Source: Clostridia bacterium (GTDB lineage Bacteria; Bacillota; Clostridia; Oscillospirales; Acutalibacteraceae). From it: a DNA stretch of 8,573 nucleotides. This document shows, piece after piece, positions 1 to 8,573 of the stretch. The stretch spans positions 1-8,573 of the forward strand of contig JAFWCS010000072.1 of NCBI GenBank assembly GCA_017534365.1, given 5' to 3'. Made by a program: the position numbers and the translations under genes. Within the stretch, counting starts at the first letter, position 1. Each line of letters begins with the position of its first letter. A model generated the notes under the pieces. That model saw only the letters and a program-made list of their open reading frames with translations. It did no database searches and was not told where the DNA came from.

Positions 1-1134
1 CCCGACACGGCCCGCAGAACCGCCTACGTGGAGAGCAAGGGTCTGCTGTATATCGGCACCGGCGTTTCCGGCGGCGAAGAAGGCGCGCTCAAGGGGCCGA
101 GCATGATGCCCGGCGGTTCGCCCGCCGCGTGGGAGAGCGTCAAGCCGATCTTTCAGGCGATCTGCGCCAAGGTCGAGGACGGCACGCCCTGCTGCGACTG
201 GGTCGGTGAAAACGGCGCGGGCCACTTCGTCAAGATGGTCCACAACGGCATCGAATACGGCGATATGCAGCTGATCTGCGAAGCTTATCAGCTCATGCGC
301 GATCTGCTGGGCATGCGCGCCGACGAAATGCACGAGGTGTTTGCGAAATGGAACACCGAGGAGCTCGACAGCTATCTGATCGAGATCACCCGCGACATTC
401 TCGCTTATAAAGATACCGACGGCGCCCCGATCGTCGACAAGATCCTTGACACTGCCGGCCAGAAGGGCACCGGCAAATGGACCGGCATTGCGGCGCTCGA
501 TGAGGGCGTGCCCCTGACGCTGATCGGCGAAGCGGTGTTTGCCCGCTGCCTGAGCGCCATGAAGGAAGAACGCGTCGGCGCTTCCGCGATCCTGCACGGC
601 CCGCAGCCCGTCTTTGAGGGCGACCGCGCGCAGTTCATCGCCGATATCAAATCCGCGCTCTTTGCCGCGAAGATCGTTTCCTACGCGCAGGGCTATACGC
701 TGATGCGCTCCGCCGCGAAGACCTACGGCTGGAACCTCAATTACGGCGGCATCGCGCTGATGTGGCGCGGCGGCTGCATCATTCGCTCCGTCTTCCTGGG
801 CAAGATCAAGGAAGCGTTTGACAACGACCCGGCGCTGACGAATCTGCTGCTCGATCCCTATTTCAAGGGCGTTGTGGAGCAGGCGCAGGCCGGCTGGCGG
901 CGCGTGTGCGCGGCGGCGCTGACAAACGGCATCCCGCTGCCTGCGATGACCGCGGCGCTGAGCTATTTCGACGGCTATCGCTGCGCAAATCTGCCCGCGA
1001 ACCTGCTGCAGGCGCAGCGCGATTATTTCGGCGCGCACACCTATGAGCGGCTGGACCATCCGCGCGGCGAATTCTTCCACACCAACTGGACGGGCGAGGG
1101 CGGCAGCACCGCCGCGACCCAGTATAATGCATAA
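1..1134 (+). CDS. gnd: 6-phosphogluconate dehydrogenase, decarboxylating (5' end outside window)
   Basis: This enzyme oxidises and decarboxylates 6-phosphogluconate to ribulose 5-phosphate, making NADPH, in the cytosolic oxidative pentose phosphate pathway. The frame is open from base 1 ([14 protein letters not shown]), so the gene begins upstream; compared with the roughly 470-residue family, about 105-110 residues carrying the Rossmann dinucleotide-binding fold are missing. The 377 visible residues hold the family signatures: the substrate loop GVSGGEEGA, then [14 protein letters not shown] with the catalytic Lys and Glu and the substrate-contacting Tyr, then [18 protein letters not shown], and near the end [12 protein letters not shown] with the Arg and His that bind substrate from the partner subunit. 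The protein ends in an extended tail ([16 protein letters not shown]) that, from memory, resembles eukaryotic-type enzymes more than the short E. coli end. A GTG at 28 is internal, not the start. The sugar kinase follows after 13 bases. Identification is secure. Confidence 0.97.
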   Translation, partial: PDTARRTAYVESKGLLYIGTGVSGGEEGALKGPSMMPGGSPAAWESVKPIFQAICAKVEDGTPCCDWVGENGAGHFVKMVHNGIEYGDMQLICEAYQLMRDLLGMRADEMHEVFAKWNTEELDSYLIEITRDILAYKDTDGAPIVDKILDTAGQKGTGKWTGIAALDEGVPLTLIGEAVFARCLSAMKEERVGASAILHGPQPVFEGDRAQFIADIKSALFAAKIVSYAQGYTLMRSAAKTYGWNLNYGGIALMWRGGCIIRSVFLGKIKEAFDNDPALTNLLLDPYFKGVVEQAQAGWRRVCAAALTNGIPLPAMTAALSYFDGYRCANLPANLLQAQRDYFGAHTYERLDHPRGEFFHTNWTGEGGSTAATQYNA

Positions 1135-1139
1135 GGAGG
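1133..1139 (+). promoter_or_regulatory. Ribosome binding site of the sugar kinase gene
   Basis: AAGGAGG overlaps the gnd stop codon and lies 8 bases before the ATG at 1148. It fixes the kinase start at 1148 rather than at upstream in-frame codons inside gnd, and it suggests translational coupling with gnd. Confidence 0.85.
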
Positions 1140-1147
1140 CAAGCACG

Positions 1148-2227
1148 ATGCTTCTTGAGATGAAAAAAGACTGCGCGTGGGCGATCGTCGTTCCCACGAG
1201 CATGGGCGTGCGTATCTGCCCCGCCGAGGGCCAGACCGTCGCTTCGAGCAAGACCTTTACCATGCAGGCCACGAGCGCAGAAACGAACGTGGCGAGCATT
1301 TCCTCCTATCTCGGCCTGCCGGTCAAGGTGCTGACCACCTTCGTCAAGGACAGCCAGATCGCCGCCTTCATCAAGCAGGATCTGCGCGCGCGCGGCATGG
1401 TCTTTGAGGGCAAGGACGTTGAGAAGGGCGGCCCCTGGGGCTATCGCCATCAGTTCAATATCGCCGACAGCGGCTGCGGCTCCCGCGGCCCGCGTGTCGA
1501 GAACGACCGCGCCGGCGAGGTCGGGCGGACGCTGTCCATCGAGGATTTCGAGATCGACCGCATTTTCGGCAAAGAGGGCGTCGGCATCCTGCATCTTTCC
1601 GGCCTGATCGCGGCGCTTTCGCCCGAGACGGGCAGGTTCTGCCTGGAGCTTGCGCGCGCGGCGAAAAGATACGGCACGCTGATCTCCTTCGATCTCAACT
1701 ACCGCGCGACCTTCTGGAAGGGCAGAGAAGCGGAGCTCTCTGCCATCTTCTCCGAAATCGCGGGCGCCGCGGATATCCTGGTCGGCAACGAGGAGGATTT
1801 CCAGCTCTGCCTCGGCATTCAGGGCCCGGAGGCAGGCGGCAAGGATCTGGCTGCGAAGATCGACAGCTTCAAAGAAATGATCGGCCGCGTCAAGGTCGCC
1901 TATCCGAACGCCAAGGTCTTTGCCACTACGCTGCGGCAGGTGATCAACGCCAATACCCACCTCTGGGGCGCGATTATGCTGGCCGGCGAGGACTGGCAGG
2001 CCGTCGAGCCGCGTGAGATCCGTGTGCTGGACCGCATCGGCGGCGGCGACGGCTTCGTCGGCGGCGTGCTTTACGCCGTGGCGAAGGGCTGGGCGCCTGA
2101 GAAATGGCTGCAGTTCGGCTGGGCCAGCGGCGCGCTGGCCACGACCTTCCTGACCGATTACGCGCAGCCCGCGGATGAGGATATGATCTGGAGCGTCTGG
2201 AGCGGCAACGCCCGCGTCAAGCGCTGA
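1148..2227 (+). CDS. PfkB-family sugar kinase, 2-keto-3-deoxygluconate-kinase-like, substrate unassigned
   Basis: This 359-residue protein belongs to the PfkB/ribokinase family, which phosphorylates sugars or sugar acids with ATP. Visible parts are a family N-motif (SAETNVASISSYLG, 43-56), a lid and substrate region with WGYRHQF (97-103) and NDRAGEV (119-125), the core strand FDLNYR (181-186), the NxxE-type metal/phosphate motif as NEED (214-217), and the ATP and anion-hole motif DRIGGGDGFVGG (295-306) with Asp301 as the expected catalytic base. FDLNYR, GNEEDF and the DRAG stretch look most like 2-dehydro-3-deoxygluconokinases. Two positions are atypical: the Gly-Gly before AexNVA is Thr42-Ser43, and the usual N-terminal Gly-Glu appears as part of VVPTSMGVRI. 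I recall similar proteins in clostridia annotated only as sugar kinase. It sits 13 bases after gnd, so a sugar acid substrate, such as ketodeoxygluconate or possibly gluconate, is plausible but unproven. An intrinsic terminator follows. Confidence 0.85.
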   Translation: MLLEMKKDCAWAIVVPTSMGVRICPAEGQTVASSKTFTMQATSAETNVASISSYLGLPVKVLTTFVKDSQIAAFIKQDLRARGMVFEGKDVEKGGPWGYRHQFNIADSGCGSRGPRVENDRAGEVGRTLSIEDFEIDRIFGKEGVGILHLSGLIAALSPETGRFCLELARAAKRYGTLISFDLNYRATFWKGREAELSAIFSEIAGAADILVGNEEDFQLCLGIQGPEAGGKDLAAKIDSFKEMIGRVKVAYPNAKVFATTLRQVINANTHLWGAIMLAGEDWQAVEPREIRVLDRIGGGDGFVGGVLYAVAKGWAPEKWLQFGWASGALATTFLTDYAQPADEDMIWSVWSGNARVKR

Positions 2228-2243
2228 AGTTCATTCAATTGAG

Positions 2244-2319
2244 AAAAGCCATATGACCCGCCGGCAGGATTTCATGACCCGGTTTATGAAATCCTGTCGG
2301 CATAGCTTTTTGTTTGTTT
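2244..2319 (+). terminator. Rho-independent terminator after gnd and the sugar kinase
   Basis: A 16-bp stem pairs 2260-2275 with 2286-2301, with only one G-U pair and a 10-base loop. A second short pairing, AAAAGC (2244-2249) with GCTTTT (2305-2310), can extend its base. A T-rich tract (CTTTTTGTTTGTTT, 2306-2319) follows. The A-run on the left side could let it work weakly on the other strand too. It separates the sugar-acid gene pair from yunB. Confidence 0.85.
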
Positions 2320-2339
2320 CGCGCCGTCCTGCATATATT
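2310..2339 (+). promoter_or_regulatory. Possible yunB promoter (weak)
   Basis: The stretch between the terminator and yunB contains CATATATT (2332-2339). It can be read as a sigma-A -10 TATATT (2334-2339) with a poor -35 TTGTTT (2310-2315) 18 bases upstream, or as a sporulation sigma-E-like -10 (CATACANT, one mismatch) with no clear -35. A start near 2346 would leave a short leader before the ribosome site. YunB homologues are sporulation genes, so sigma-E is biologically attractive, but the sequence does not settle it. Confidence 0.25.
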
Positions 2340-2361
2340 GAGTATCGCAGGGGGCGATGGG

Positions 2362-3018
2362 ATGAAACGATTCAGACGGTGCCGGCGCATGCGCCGCAGA
2401 CTGCCGCGCGCGGGCGGAAGACGGATGCTTCTGGTCTGCGTGCCGGCGCTTTTGCTAATCGCGGTGCTGCTGCTGGATGCGGCGATCCGGCCGTCGATTT
2501 ACGCGCTTGCGGCGGTGGAGGGGCATAACGCGGCGGTGCGGGTGATCCATGCGGCGGCGGAGGAGGTCATTGCGGCGCGGGCGCAGGCGCTCTCCGGCGC
2601 GGTGCATGTGAAGTATGACGAAAACGACCGCGTGACAGGCGTGACAACGGATATCGTGCAGCTGAATCTGCTCAAATCGCAGGTCGCCTCGGCGATCGAA
2701 GCCGCCTTTGCCGCCGTGCCGACCGCGACGATGCGCGTGCCGCTCGGGGCCGCGACCCACGTGGCGCTGCTGGCCGGGCGCGGGCCGATGGTGCCGGTGC
2801 GCGTCGCCTATGCCGCCACGGTGGAAACCGCGTTCGAAAGCGTATTCACCGCCGCCGGCGTCAACCAGACGCTCCACAGCGTGCTGCTGCACGTCAACGC
2901 GCAGGTGACAGTCTTTCTGCCGCGCGGGCAGACGACGCAGGAGATCACCACGGAGTTCTGCGCGGCGCAGACCGTGATCGTCGGCGGCGTGCCGAACGTG
3001 AGCGTAAGTAACCGTTGA
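2362..3018 (+). CDS. yunB: Sporulation protein YunB
   Basis: This 218-residue protein matches the YunB family, which is found in endospore formers and is expressed in the mother cell under sigma-E in Bacillus subtilis; its biochemical role is unknown. The N-terminus is very basic (MKRFRRCRRMRRR), followed by one hydrophobic segment at about residues 22-39, so it is likely a cytoplasm-in, single-pass membrane protein with its body outside the cytoplasmic face. Conserved family stretches are RVPLGAATHVALLAGRGP (125-142), PVRV (145-148), AGVNQTLHSVLLHV (165-178) and TVIVGGVPN (204-212). The ATG at 2362 is chosen because AGGGGG (2349-2354) lies 7 bases upstream; a TTG at 2314 would sit inside the terminator tract. 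No terminator is visible after it, and the ligA -35 element overlaps its stop codon. It marks the host as a sporulating lineage, though such genes can persist in non-sporulators. Confidence 0.9.
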   Translation: MKRFRRCRRMRRRLPRAGGRRMLLVCVPALLLIAVLLLDAAIRPSIYALAAVEGHNAAVRVIHAAAEEVIAARAQALSGAVHVKYDENDRVTGVTTDIVQLNLLKSQVASAIEAAFAAVPTATMRVPLGAATHVALLAGRGPMVPVRVAYAATVETAFESVFTAAGVNQTLHSVLLHVNAQVTVFLPRGQTTQEITTEFCAAQTVIVGGVPNVSVSNR

Positions 3019-3043
3019 TTTTTTATAAAAATATTGGTATAAT
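3015..3043 (+). promoter_or_regulatory. ligA promoter, sigma-A type with extended -10
   Basis: TTGATT (3015-3020) is followed after exactly 17 bases by TATAAT (3038-3043), and TGG just before gives a TGn extended -10. The predicted start is near 3050, about 30 bases before the ligA start codon. The -35 hexamer overlaps the yunB stop codon TGA (3016-3018). The spacer contains the palindrome TTTTTATAAAAA (3020-3031), which is probably only AT-richness. Confidence 0.8.
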
Positions 3044-3064
3044 AATAAGATATCAAGGAAATAA

Positions 3065-5080
<2,016 letters not shown>

Positions 5081-5103
5081 CTGCATATTATTTGAAAAAG
5101 TTC

Positions 5104-5132
5104 TTGACAATTCCGTATATTGTCCGTATAAT
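5104..5132 (+). promoter_or_regulatory. argF-carA-carB promoter, perfect sigma-A consensus
   Basis: TTGACA (5104-5109), a 17-base spacer and TATAAT (5127-5132) match the housekeeping consensus exactly. Transcription should begin near 5139, leaving a leader of about 65 bases. No terminator separates it from ligA, whose stop codon is only 23 bases before the -35, so some read-through is likely. A promoter this strong in front of a biosynthetic operon implies repression, consistent with the operator sites nearby. Confidence 0.92.
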
Positions 5133-5136
5133 ATAC
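5115..5136 (+). promoter_or_regulatory. Dyad over the argF -10 element, possible second operator
   Basis: GTATATT (5115-5121) and its exact inverse AATATAC (5130-5136) flank 8 bases; 9 of the 11 symmetric base pairs match. The dyad covers the whole -10 hexamer. TCCGTATA also occurs twice (5112-5119 and 5123-5130), 11 bases apart. It lacks the TGAAT/ATTCA halves of a standard ARG box, so it is either a divergent ArgR site, a site for another regulator, or chance in AT-rich promoter DNA. Confidence 0.35.
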
Positions 5137-5151
5137 AAATAAATCTTATTT

Positions 5152-5169
5152 TCAGAATAAATATTCATT
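5152..5169 (+). promoter_or_regulatory. ARG box: likely ArgR/AhrC operator
   Basis: The 18 bases TCAGAATAAATATTCATT match the classic arginine operator pattern WNTGAATWWWWATTCANW at 17 positions; the only mismatch is A for T at 5154. The core GAATA-AA-TATTC is a perfect 12-bp palindrome. It lies about 13-30 bases downstream of the predicted transcription start and before argF, where a bound arginine repressor would block early elongation or polymerase binding. The downstream genes are arginine-pathway genes, which independently supports the reading. Confidence 0.75.
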
Positions 5170-5188
5170 TTGCGGCCCGGCCGTCTGC

Positions 5189-5195
5189 AAAGGGG
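5189..5195 (+). promoter_or_regulatory. Ribosome binding site of argF
   Basis: AAAGGGG is placed 8 bases before the ATG at 5204, the same sequence and spacing as at ligA. It supports the start giving [15 protein letters not shown]. Confidence 0.8.
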
Positions 5196-5203
5196 AAAAC
5201 GAT

Positions 5204-6205
5204 ATGATCGATCGGAAGGGACAACATTTTTTGAAGCTGCTGGATCTGACGCCTGCAGAGATCGACGGTCTGCTGCAGCTGGCAGCCGAACTGAAAGCAC
5301 AGAAGAAGGCGGGCGTGCCGCATCGGCTCTGCGAAGGCAAGAGCGTTGCGCTGATCTTTGAAAAGACCAGCACCCGCACGCGCTGCGCCTTTGAGGTGGC
5401 GGCGGCCGATCTCGGCATGCATCCGGTCTATCTCGACCCCAAAAGCTCGCAGATCGGCAAAAAAGAGAGCATTGCCGACACCGCGCGCGTGCTCGGCCGG
5501 ATGTTTGACGGCATCGAATACCGCGGCTTCGGGCAGGAAATTGTTGAAGAGCTGGCAGCCTATGCCGGTGTGCCGGTCTGGAACGGGCTGACGAATGAAT
5601 TCCATCCGACGCAGATCCTGGCGGATTTTCTGACGATCCGGGAGCATTTCGGCGCGCTCAAGGGCAAAAAGCTCGTCTATATGGGCGACGCGCGCTATAA
5701 CATGGGCAATTCGCTGATGGTCGGCTGCGCGAAGATGGGCATGCAGTTCGTTGCCTGCGCGCCGAAAAAGTATTTCCCCGACCCGGCGCTGATCGCCGCG
5801 TGCGAGGAGATTTGCAAAGAAACCGGCGGCACGCTTGCGTTCATTGAGGATCCGATGGCGGCGACCGGGGGCGCGGACGTGATTTATACCGACGTCTGGG
5901 TCTCCATGGGCGAGCCGGATGAAGTCTGGCAGGAACGCATCGACGACCTGCTGCCGTATCGCGTGACCGCGGATCTGATGAACAACGCCGGTCCGCAGTG
6001 CCGGTTTATGCACTGCCTGCCTGCGTTCCACGATCTGAAGACCGGCATCGGCCGCGAAATTCATGAGAAATTCGGTCTGGACTGCATGGAGGCGGAGGAC
6101 GCCGTGTTTGAAGGCCCGCAGTCCATCGTCTTTGACGAGGCCGAGAACCGGATGCATACCATCAAGGCCGTCATGGCGGCGAGCCTGGCGGATTGGGAGA
6201 GGTGA
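5204..6205 (+). CDS. argF: Ornithine carbamoyltransferase ArgF
   Basis: ArgF transfers the carbamoyl group from carbamoyl phosphate to L-ornithine, giving citrulline, in the cytosol. The 333 residues match family length. The carbamoyl-phosphate loop is STRTR (56-60), followed by the second phosphate-side region SQIGKKES (82-89), HPTQ (134-137), the ornithine-binding DVWVSMGE (230-237) and HCLPAFHD (270-277) with the active-site Cys271. The SMG and HCLP motifs separate it from aspartate carbamoyltransferase. By sequence type it could be anabolic ArgF or catabolic ArcB; the carAB genes directly downstream and the ARG box upstream argue for the anabolic role. carA follows after 4 bases. The stop overlaps the carA ribosome site, so translation is probably coupled. 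No frame damage or missing key residue is seen. Confidence 0.97.
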   Translation: MIDRKGQHFLKLLDLTPAEIDGLLQLAAELKAQKKAGVPHRLCEGKSVALIFEKTSTRTRCAFEVAAADLGMHPVYLDPKSSQIGKKESIADTARVLGRMFDGIEYRGFGQEIVEELAAYAGVPVWNGLTNEFHPTQILADFLTIREHFGALKGKKLVYMGDARYNMGNSLMVGCAKMGMQFVACAPKKYFPDPALIAACEEICKETGGTLAFIEDPMAATGGADVIYTDVWVSMGEPDEVWQERIDDLLPYRVTADLMNNAGPQCRFMHCLPAFHDLKTGIGREIHEKFGLDCMEAEDAVFEGPQSIVFDEAENRMHTIKAVMAASLADWER

Positions 6206-6209
6206 GAGC

Positions 6210-7286
6210 ATGGAAAAAGCATATCTTGTGCTGAGCAACGGCGCCGTATTTGAAGGCGCACGCATCGGCGCGGCGGCGGATACCGTCGGCGAGCTGGTGT
6301 TCACGACGGGTGTGGTCGGCTATCTGGAGACCCTGACCGACCCGAGCTATGCGGGGCAGATCGTCGTGCAGACCTTCCCGCTGATCGGCAACTACGGTGT
6401 GATCGAGGAGGATTTTGAGGGCGTGAGCGCGCTGAACGGCTACGTGGTCGGCGAATGCTGCGCGCATCCCTCGAATTTCCGCAGCCAGTATGATCTGGAT
6501 ACCTATCTGAAAGCCCGCGGCATCCCGGGCATCGCGGGGGTGGATACCCGCGAGATCACGCGCATCATCCGGGAGCAGGGCGTGATGAACGCAGCGATCT
6601 GCAGCGCGCCGCCGGCCTCCATGGCGGAGATCGCGGCCTATGCCGTGCGCGGCGCTGTGCCTGCGGTGAGCAGCACGACACAGATGTTCTATCCCGCAAA
6701 GGGGGAGGAACGCTTTCACGTGGTGCTGATCGATTACGGCGCGAAGCGCAACATCATCCGTTCGCTCTGCGCGCGCGGTGCCCGGGTGACGGTCGTGCCG
6801 CAGAATACGTCGGCGCAGGAGATCCTTGCCCTCGCGCCGGACGGCGTGATGCTCAGCAACGGGCCGGGCGATCCGGCGGAGAATACCTTCTGCATCGCGC
6901 AGATCGCGCAGCTGATCGGCAGGCTCCCGCTTTTCGGCATCTGCCTCGGGCATCAGCTCACGGCGCTGGCCATGGGCGGAAAGACGGTCAAGATGAAATA
7001 CGGCCACCGCGGCGCGAATCAGCCGGTGACAGCGGTCGGCGGCCATCAGACTTATATCACCAGCCAGAATCACGGCTATGCCGTGGTTGCCGAGAGCGTT
7101 GCGGACGTCGCGCGCGAGACCTATCGCAACGCCAACGACGGCACCTGCGAGGGGCTGGTCTATCCCGGCAAGCGCTGCTTCACGGTGCAGTTCCACCCCG
7201 AAGCCTGCGCCGGTCCGTGCGACACATCTTTCCTGTTTGATAAATTCTTTGCCATGATGGGAGGGGACGACGATGCCGAAAGATAA
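6210..7286 (+). CDS. carA: Carbamoyl-phosphate synthase small (glutaminase) subunit CarA
   Basis: CarA hydrolyses glutamine and channels the ammonia to CarB for carbamoyl phosphate synthesis. The 358 residues fit the family (about 360-380). The N-terminal small-subunit domain spans roughly 1-150 ([28 protein letters not shown]). The class I glutamine amidotransferase domain spans about 168-350, with SNGPGDP (216-222), the nucleophile elbow GICLGHQ containing Cys245, the NHGYAV region (287-292), and FHPEACAGP supplying His329 and Glu331 of the catalytic triad. AGAGGTG (6198-6204), 5 bases before the ATG at 6210, overlaps the argF stop and supports this start over earlier in-frame codons within argF. 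The gene overlaps carB by 14 bases. Confidence 0.97.
   Translation: MEKAYLVLSNGAVFEGARIGAAADTVGELVFTTGVVGYLETLTDPSYAGQIVVQTFPLIGNYGVIEEDFEGVSALNGYVVGECCAHPSNFRSQYDLDTYLKARGIPGIAGVDTREITRIIREQGVMNAAICSAPPASMAEIAAYAVRGAVPAVSSTTQMFYPAKGEERFHVVLIDYGAKRNIIRSLCARGARVTVVPQNTSAQEILALAPDGVMLSNGPGDPAENTFCIAQIAQLIGRLPLFGICLGHQLTALAMGGKTVKMKYGHRGANQPVTAVGGHQTYITSQNHGYAVVAESVADVARETYRNANDGTCEGLVYPGKRCFTVQFHPEACAGPCDTSFLFDKFFAMMGGDDDAER
7260..7266 (+). promoter_or_regulatory. Ribosome binding site of carB inside the end of carA
   Basis: GGAGGGG lies within the last carA codons, 6 bases before the carB ATG at 7273. Its position supports the overlapping start and equal production of the two subunits. Confidence 0.8.
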
Positions 7287-8573
7287 AAACATACGCAAAG
7301 TGCTCGTGATCGGCTCCGGCCCCATCGTCATCGGTCAGGCGGCGGAGTTTGACTACGCCGGGGCGCAGGCCTGCCGCGTGCTGCGCGCGGAGGGCGTCAA
7401 CGTGGTGCTCGTCAACTCCAACCCCGCCACGATCATGACGGATAAGCATCTCGCGGATGAGATCTATCTCGAGCCGCTGAATGCAGGCACCGTGCGCCGC
7501 ATCATCGAGAAGGAGCGGCCGGACGGCCTGCTGGCCGGCCTCGGCGGGCAGACGGGCCTGACGATCGCCATGCAGCTCACGCGCGACGGCACGCTGGAAA
7601 AATACGGCGTGCGACTGCTCGGCTCGGATATCGACGCGATCGACAAGGCGGAGGACCGCGAGCTGTTCCGTGACGCGATGCAGGCGATCGGCCAGCCGGT
7701 CGTGCCCTCCGATATCGCCAACGACGTGGAAACGGCGCTCGCCGTGGCCGCGCGGATCGGCTATCCCGTGATCGTGCGCCCGGCCTTCACCCTCGGCGGC
7801 TCGGGCGGCGGCATTGCCGACACCGAGGCGGAACTGCGCCAGATCGCGAAAACCGGCCTGGATATGTCGCCGATCACGCAGATCCTTGTGGAAAAATGCA
7901 TCTCCGGCTGGAAGGAGATCGAATTTGAAACCATGCGCGACGCCGTCGGCAACGTCATTGCCGTGTGCTCGATGGAAAACTTCGACCCCGTCGGGATCCA
8001 TACCGGCGATTCCATCGTCGTGGCGCCCGCGCTTACCCTCTCCAATAAAGAATTTCAGATGCTGCGTTCGGCGGCGCTGGATATCGTTGCCTCCATCGGC
8101 ATCGTCGGCGGATGCAACTGCCAGTTCGCGCTCGACCCCGAAAGCTTTGAATACGCTGTGATCGAGGTCAACCCGCGCGTGAGCCGCTCCTCCGCGCTCG
8201 CCTCCAAGGCGACGGGCTACCCGATCGCAAAGATCACAACGAAGCTCGCGCTCGGCTATACGCTCGATGAGATCAAGAATGATATCACCGGCAAGACCTG
8301 CGCCTGCTTCGAGCCGACGGTCGATTACGTCGTGGTGAAATTCCCGAAGTGGCCGTTTGATAAATTCGCAGGTTCGAGCCGCAAGCTCGGCACCCAGATG
8401 AAAGCGACCGGCGAGGTCATGTCGATCGGCCGCAGCTTCGAGGCTGCGATGCTCAAGGCCGTGCGCGGCGCTGAAATCTCGCTCGACACGCTCAACGCGC
8501 CGCCGCTGAGCGACGCGCCGGTGCTGGAGCGGCTGGCCGATCAGAACGACCGCCGGGTCTTCACGGTGTTCGA
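7273..8573 (+). CDS. carB: Carbamoyl-phosphate synthase large subunit CarB (3' end outside window)
   Basis: CarB makes carbamoyl phosphate from bicarbonate, ammonia and two ATP, for arginine and pyrimidine synthesis. The frame stays open to the last base; 433 residues are seen of about 1,070 expected, covering the first (carboxyphosphate) ATP-grasp half and the start of the oligomerisation domain. Visible motifs are [17 protein letters not shown] (14-30), [10 protein letters not shown] (48-57), Arg129, Arg169 in [13 protein letters not shown], Glu215, His243 in [12 protein letters not shown], Gln284, and [21 protein letters not shown] (starting 297) with Glu298, Asn300 and Arg302, all matching nucleotide and metal contacts known from the E. 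coli enzyme. The second ATP-grasp half and the C-terminal allosteric domain, which would tell whether UMP or ornithine controls it, are not in the window. The start ATG overlaps carA by 14 bases. Confidence 0.97.
   Translation, partial: MPKDKNIRKVLVIGSGPIVIGQAAEFDYAGAQACRVLRAEGVNVVLVNSNPATIMTDKHLADEIYLEPLNAGTVRRIIEKERPDGLLAGLGGQTGLTIAMQLTRDGTLEKYGVRLLGSDIDAIDKAEDRELFRDAMQAIGQPVVPSDIANDVETALAVAARIGYPVIVRPAFTLGGSGGGIADTEAELRQIAKTGLDMSPITQILVEKCISGWKEIEFETMRDAVGNVIAVCSMENFDPVGIHTGDSIVVAPALTLSNKEFQMLRSAALDIVASIGIVGGCNCQFALDPESFEYAVIEVNPRVSRSSALASKATGYPIAKITTKLALGYTLDEIKNDITGKTCACFEPTVDYVVVKFPKWPFDKFAGSSRKLGTQMKATGEVMSIGRSFEAAMLKAVRGAEISLDTLNAPPLSDAPVLERLADQNDRRVFTVF

Noticed and set aside
2230..2257. 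Sigma-E-like promoter (TTCATTC with CATATGAC) upstream of yunB
   Set aside because: Transcripts from it would run straight through the strong terminator at 2244-2319 before reaching yunB, and the -35 match is poor.
2253..2528. Small + strand frame overlapping the terminator and the start of yunB
   Set aside because: It begins inside the terminator stem, has no ribosome site and overlaps yunB in another frame.
5171..5190. GC-rich potential hairpin (GCGGCCCGGCCG) in the argF leader as a riboswitch or attenuator
   Set aside because: The stem is very short, there is no competing structure or T-tract, and the leader of about 65 bases is too small for a known riboswitch.
5165..6304. Open frame (379 codons) on the minus strand opposite argF
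   Set aside because: It spans the argF ribosome site, gene and the start of carA, resembles no family I know, and is expected from the high third-position GC.
6171..7331. Open frame (386 codons) on the minus strand opposite carA
   Set aside because: Same cause: a composition shadow of a well-identified gene. The minus-strand frames at 863-1960 and 7180-8001 were rejected for the same reason.

Overview
The window is a GC-rich bacterial segment with every gene on the + strand. It reads as ordinary, well-kept chromosome from a high-GC, spore-forming Firmicute; an Oscillospiraceae/Ruminococcaceae-like clostridium would fit, but that is inference. The reasons are a homologue of the sporulation protein YunB, strong purine-rich ribosome binding sites, consensus sigma-A promoters in short AT-rich gaps, and a clostridial-looking PfkB sugar kinase. 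There is no rRNA, tRNA, CRISPR array, insertion sequence or phage gene. No gap between genes exceeds about 135 bases, so no stretch over 300 bases lacks a gene.

Region 1 (1-2319): the 3' part of gnd (6-phosphogluconate dehydrogenase; N-terminus lies outside the window), then a closely spaced PfkB-family sugar kinase of the 2-keto-3-deoxygluconate-kinase type. They look co-transcribed and end at a strong intrinsic terminator. The pair points to sugar-acid or pentose-phosphate metabolism, but the kinase substrate cannot be read from sequence.

Region 2 (2320-5080): yunB, a small membrane-anchored sporulation protein, then ligA, the NAD-dependent DNA ligase, complete from adenylation domain to BRCT domain and starting at TTG. 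ligA has its own extended -10 promoter, whose -35 hexamer overlaps the yunB stop codon.

Region 3 (5081-8573): an arginine-biosynthesis operon, argF-carA-carB (carB is cut by the window end). CarA and CarB make carbamoyl phosphate from glutamine, bicarbonate and ATP; ArgF joins it to ornithine to give citrulline. Junctions are tight: 4 bases between argF and carA, and a 14-base overlap between carA and carB. A perfect-consensus sigma-A promoter (TTGACA, 17 bases, TATAAT) drives the operon. Just downstream of its expected start lies an 18-base site matching the ArgR/AhrC ARG box at 17 of 18 positions, and a second dyad covers the -10 element. Arginine-responsive repression of this operon is the strongest regulatory inference here.

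I looked for an undescribed system and do not see one. The points most worth following are the operator architecture in front of argF and the unassigned sugar kinase beside gnd.
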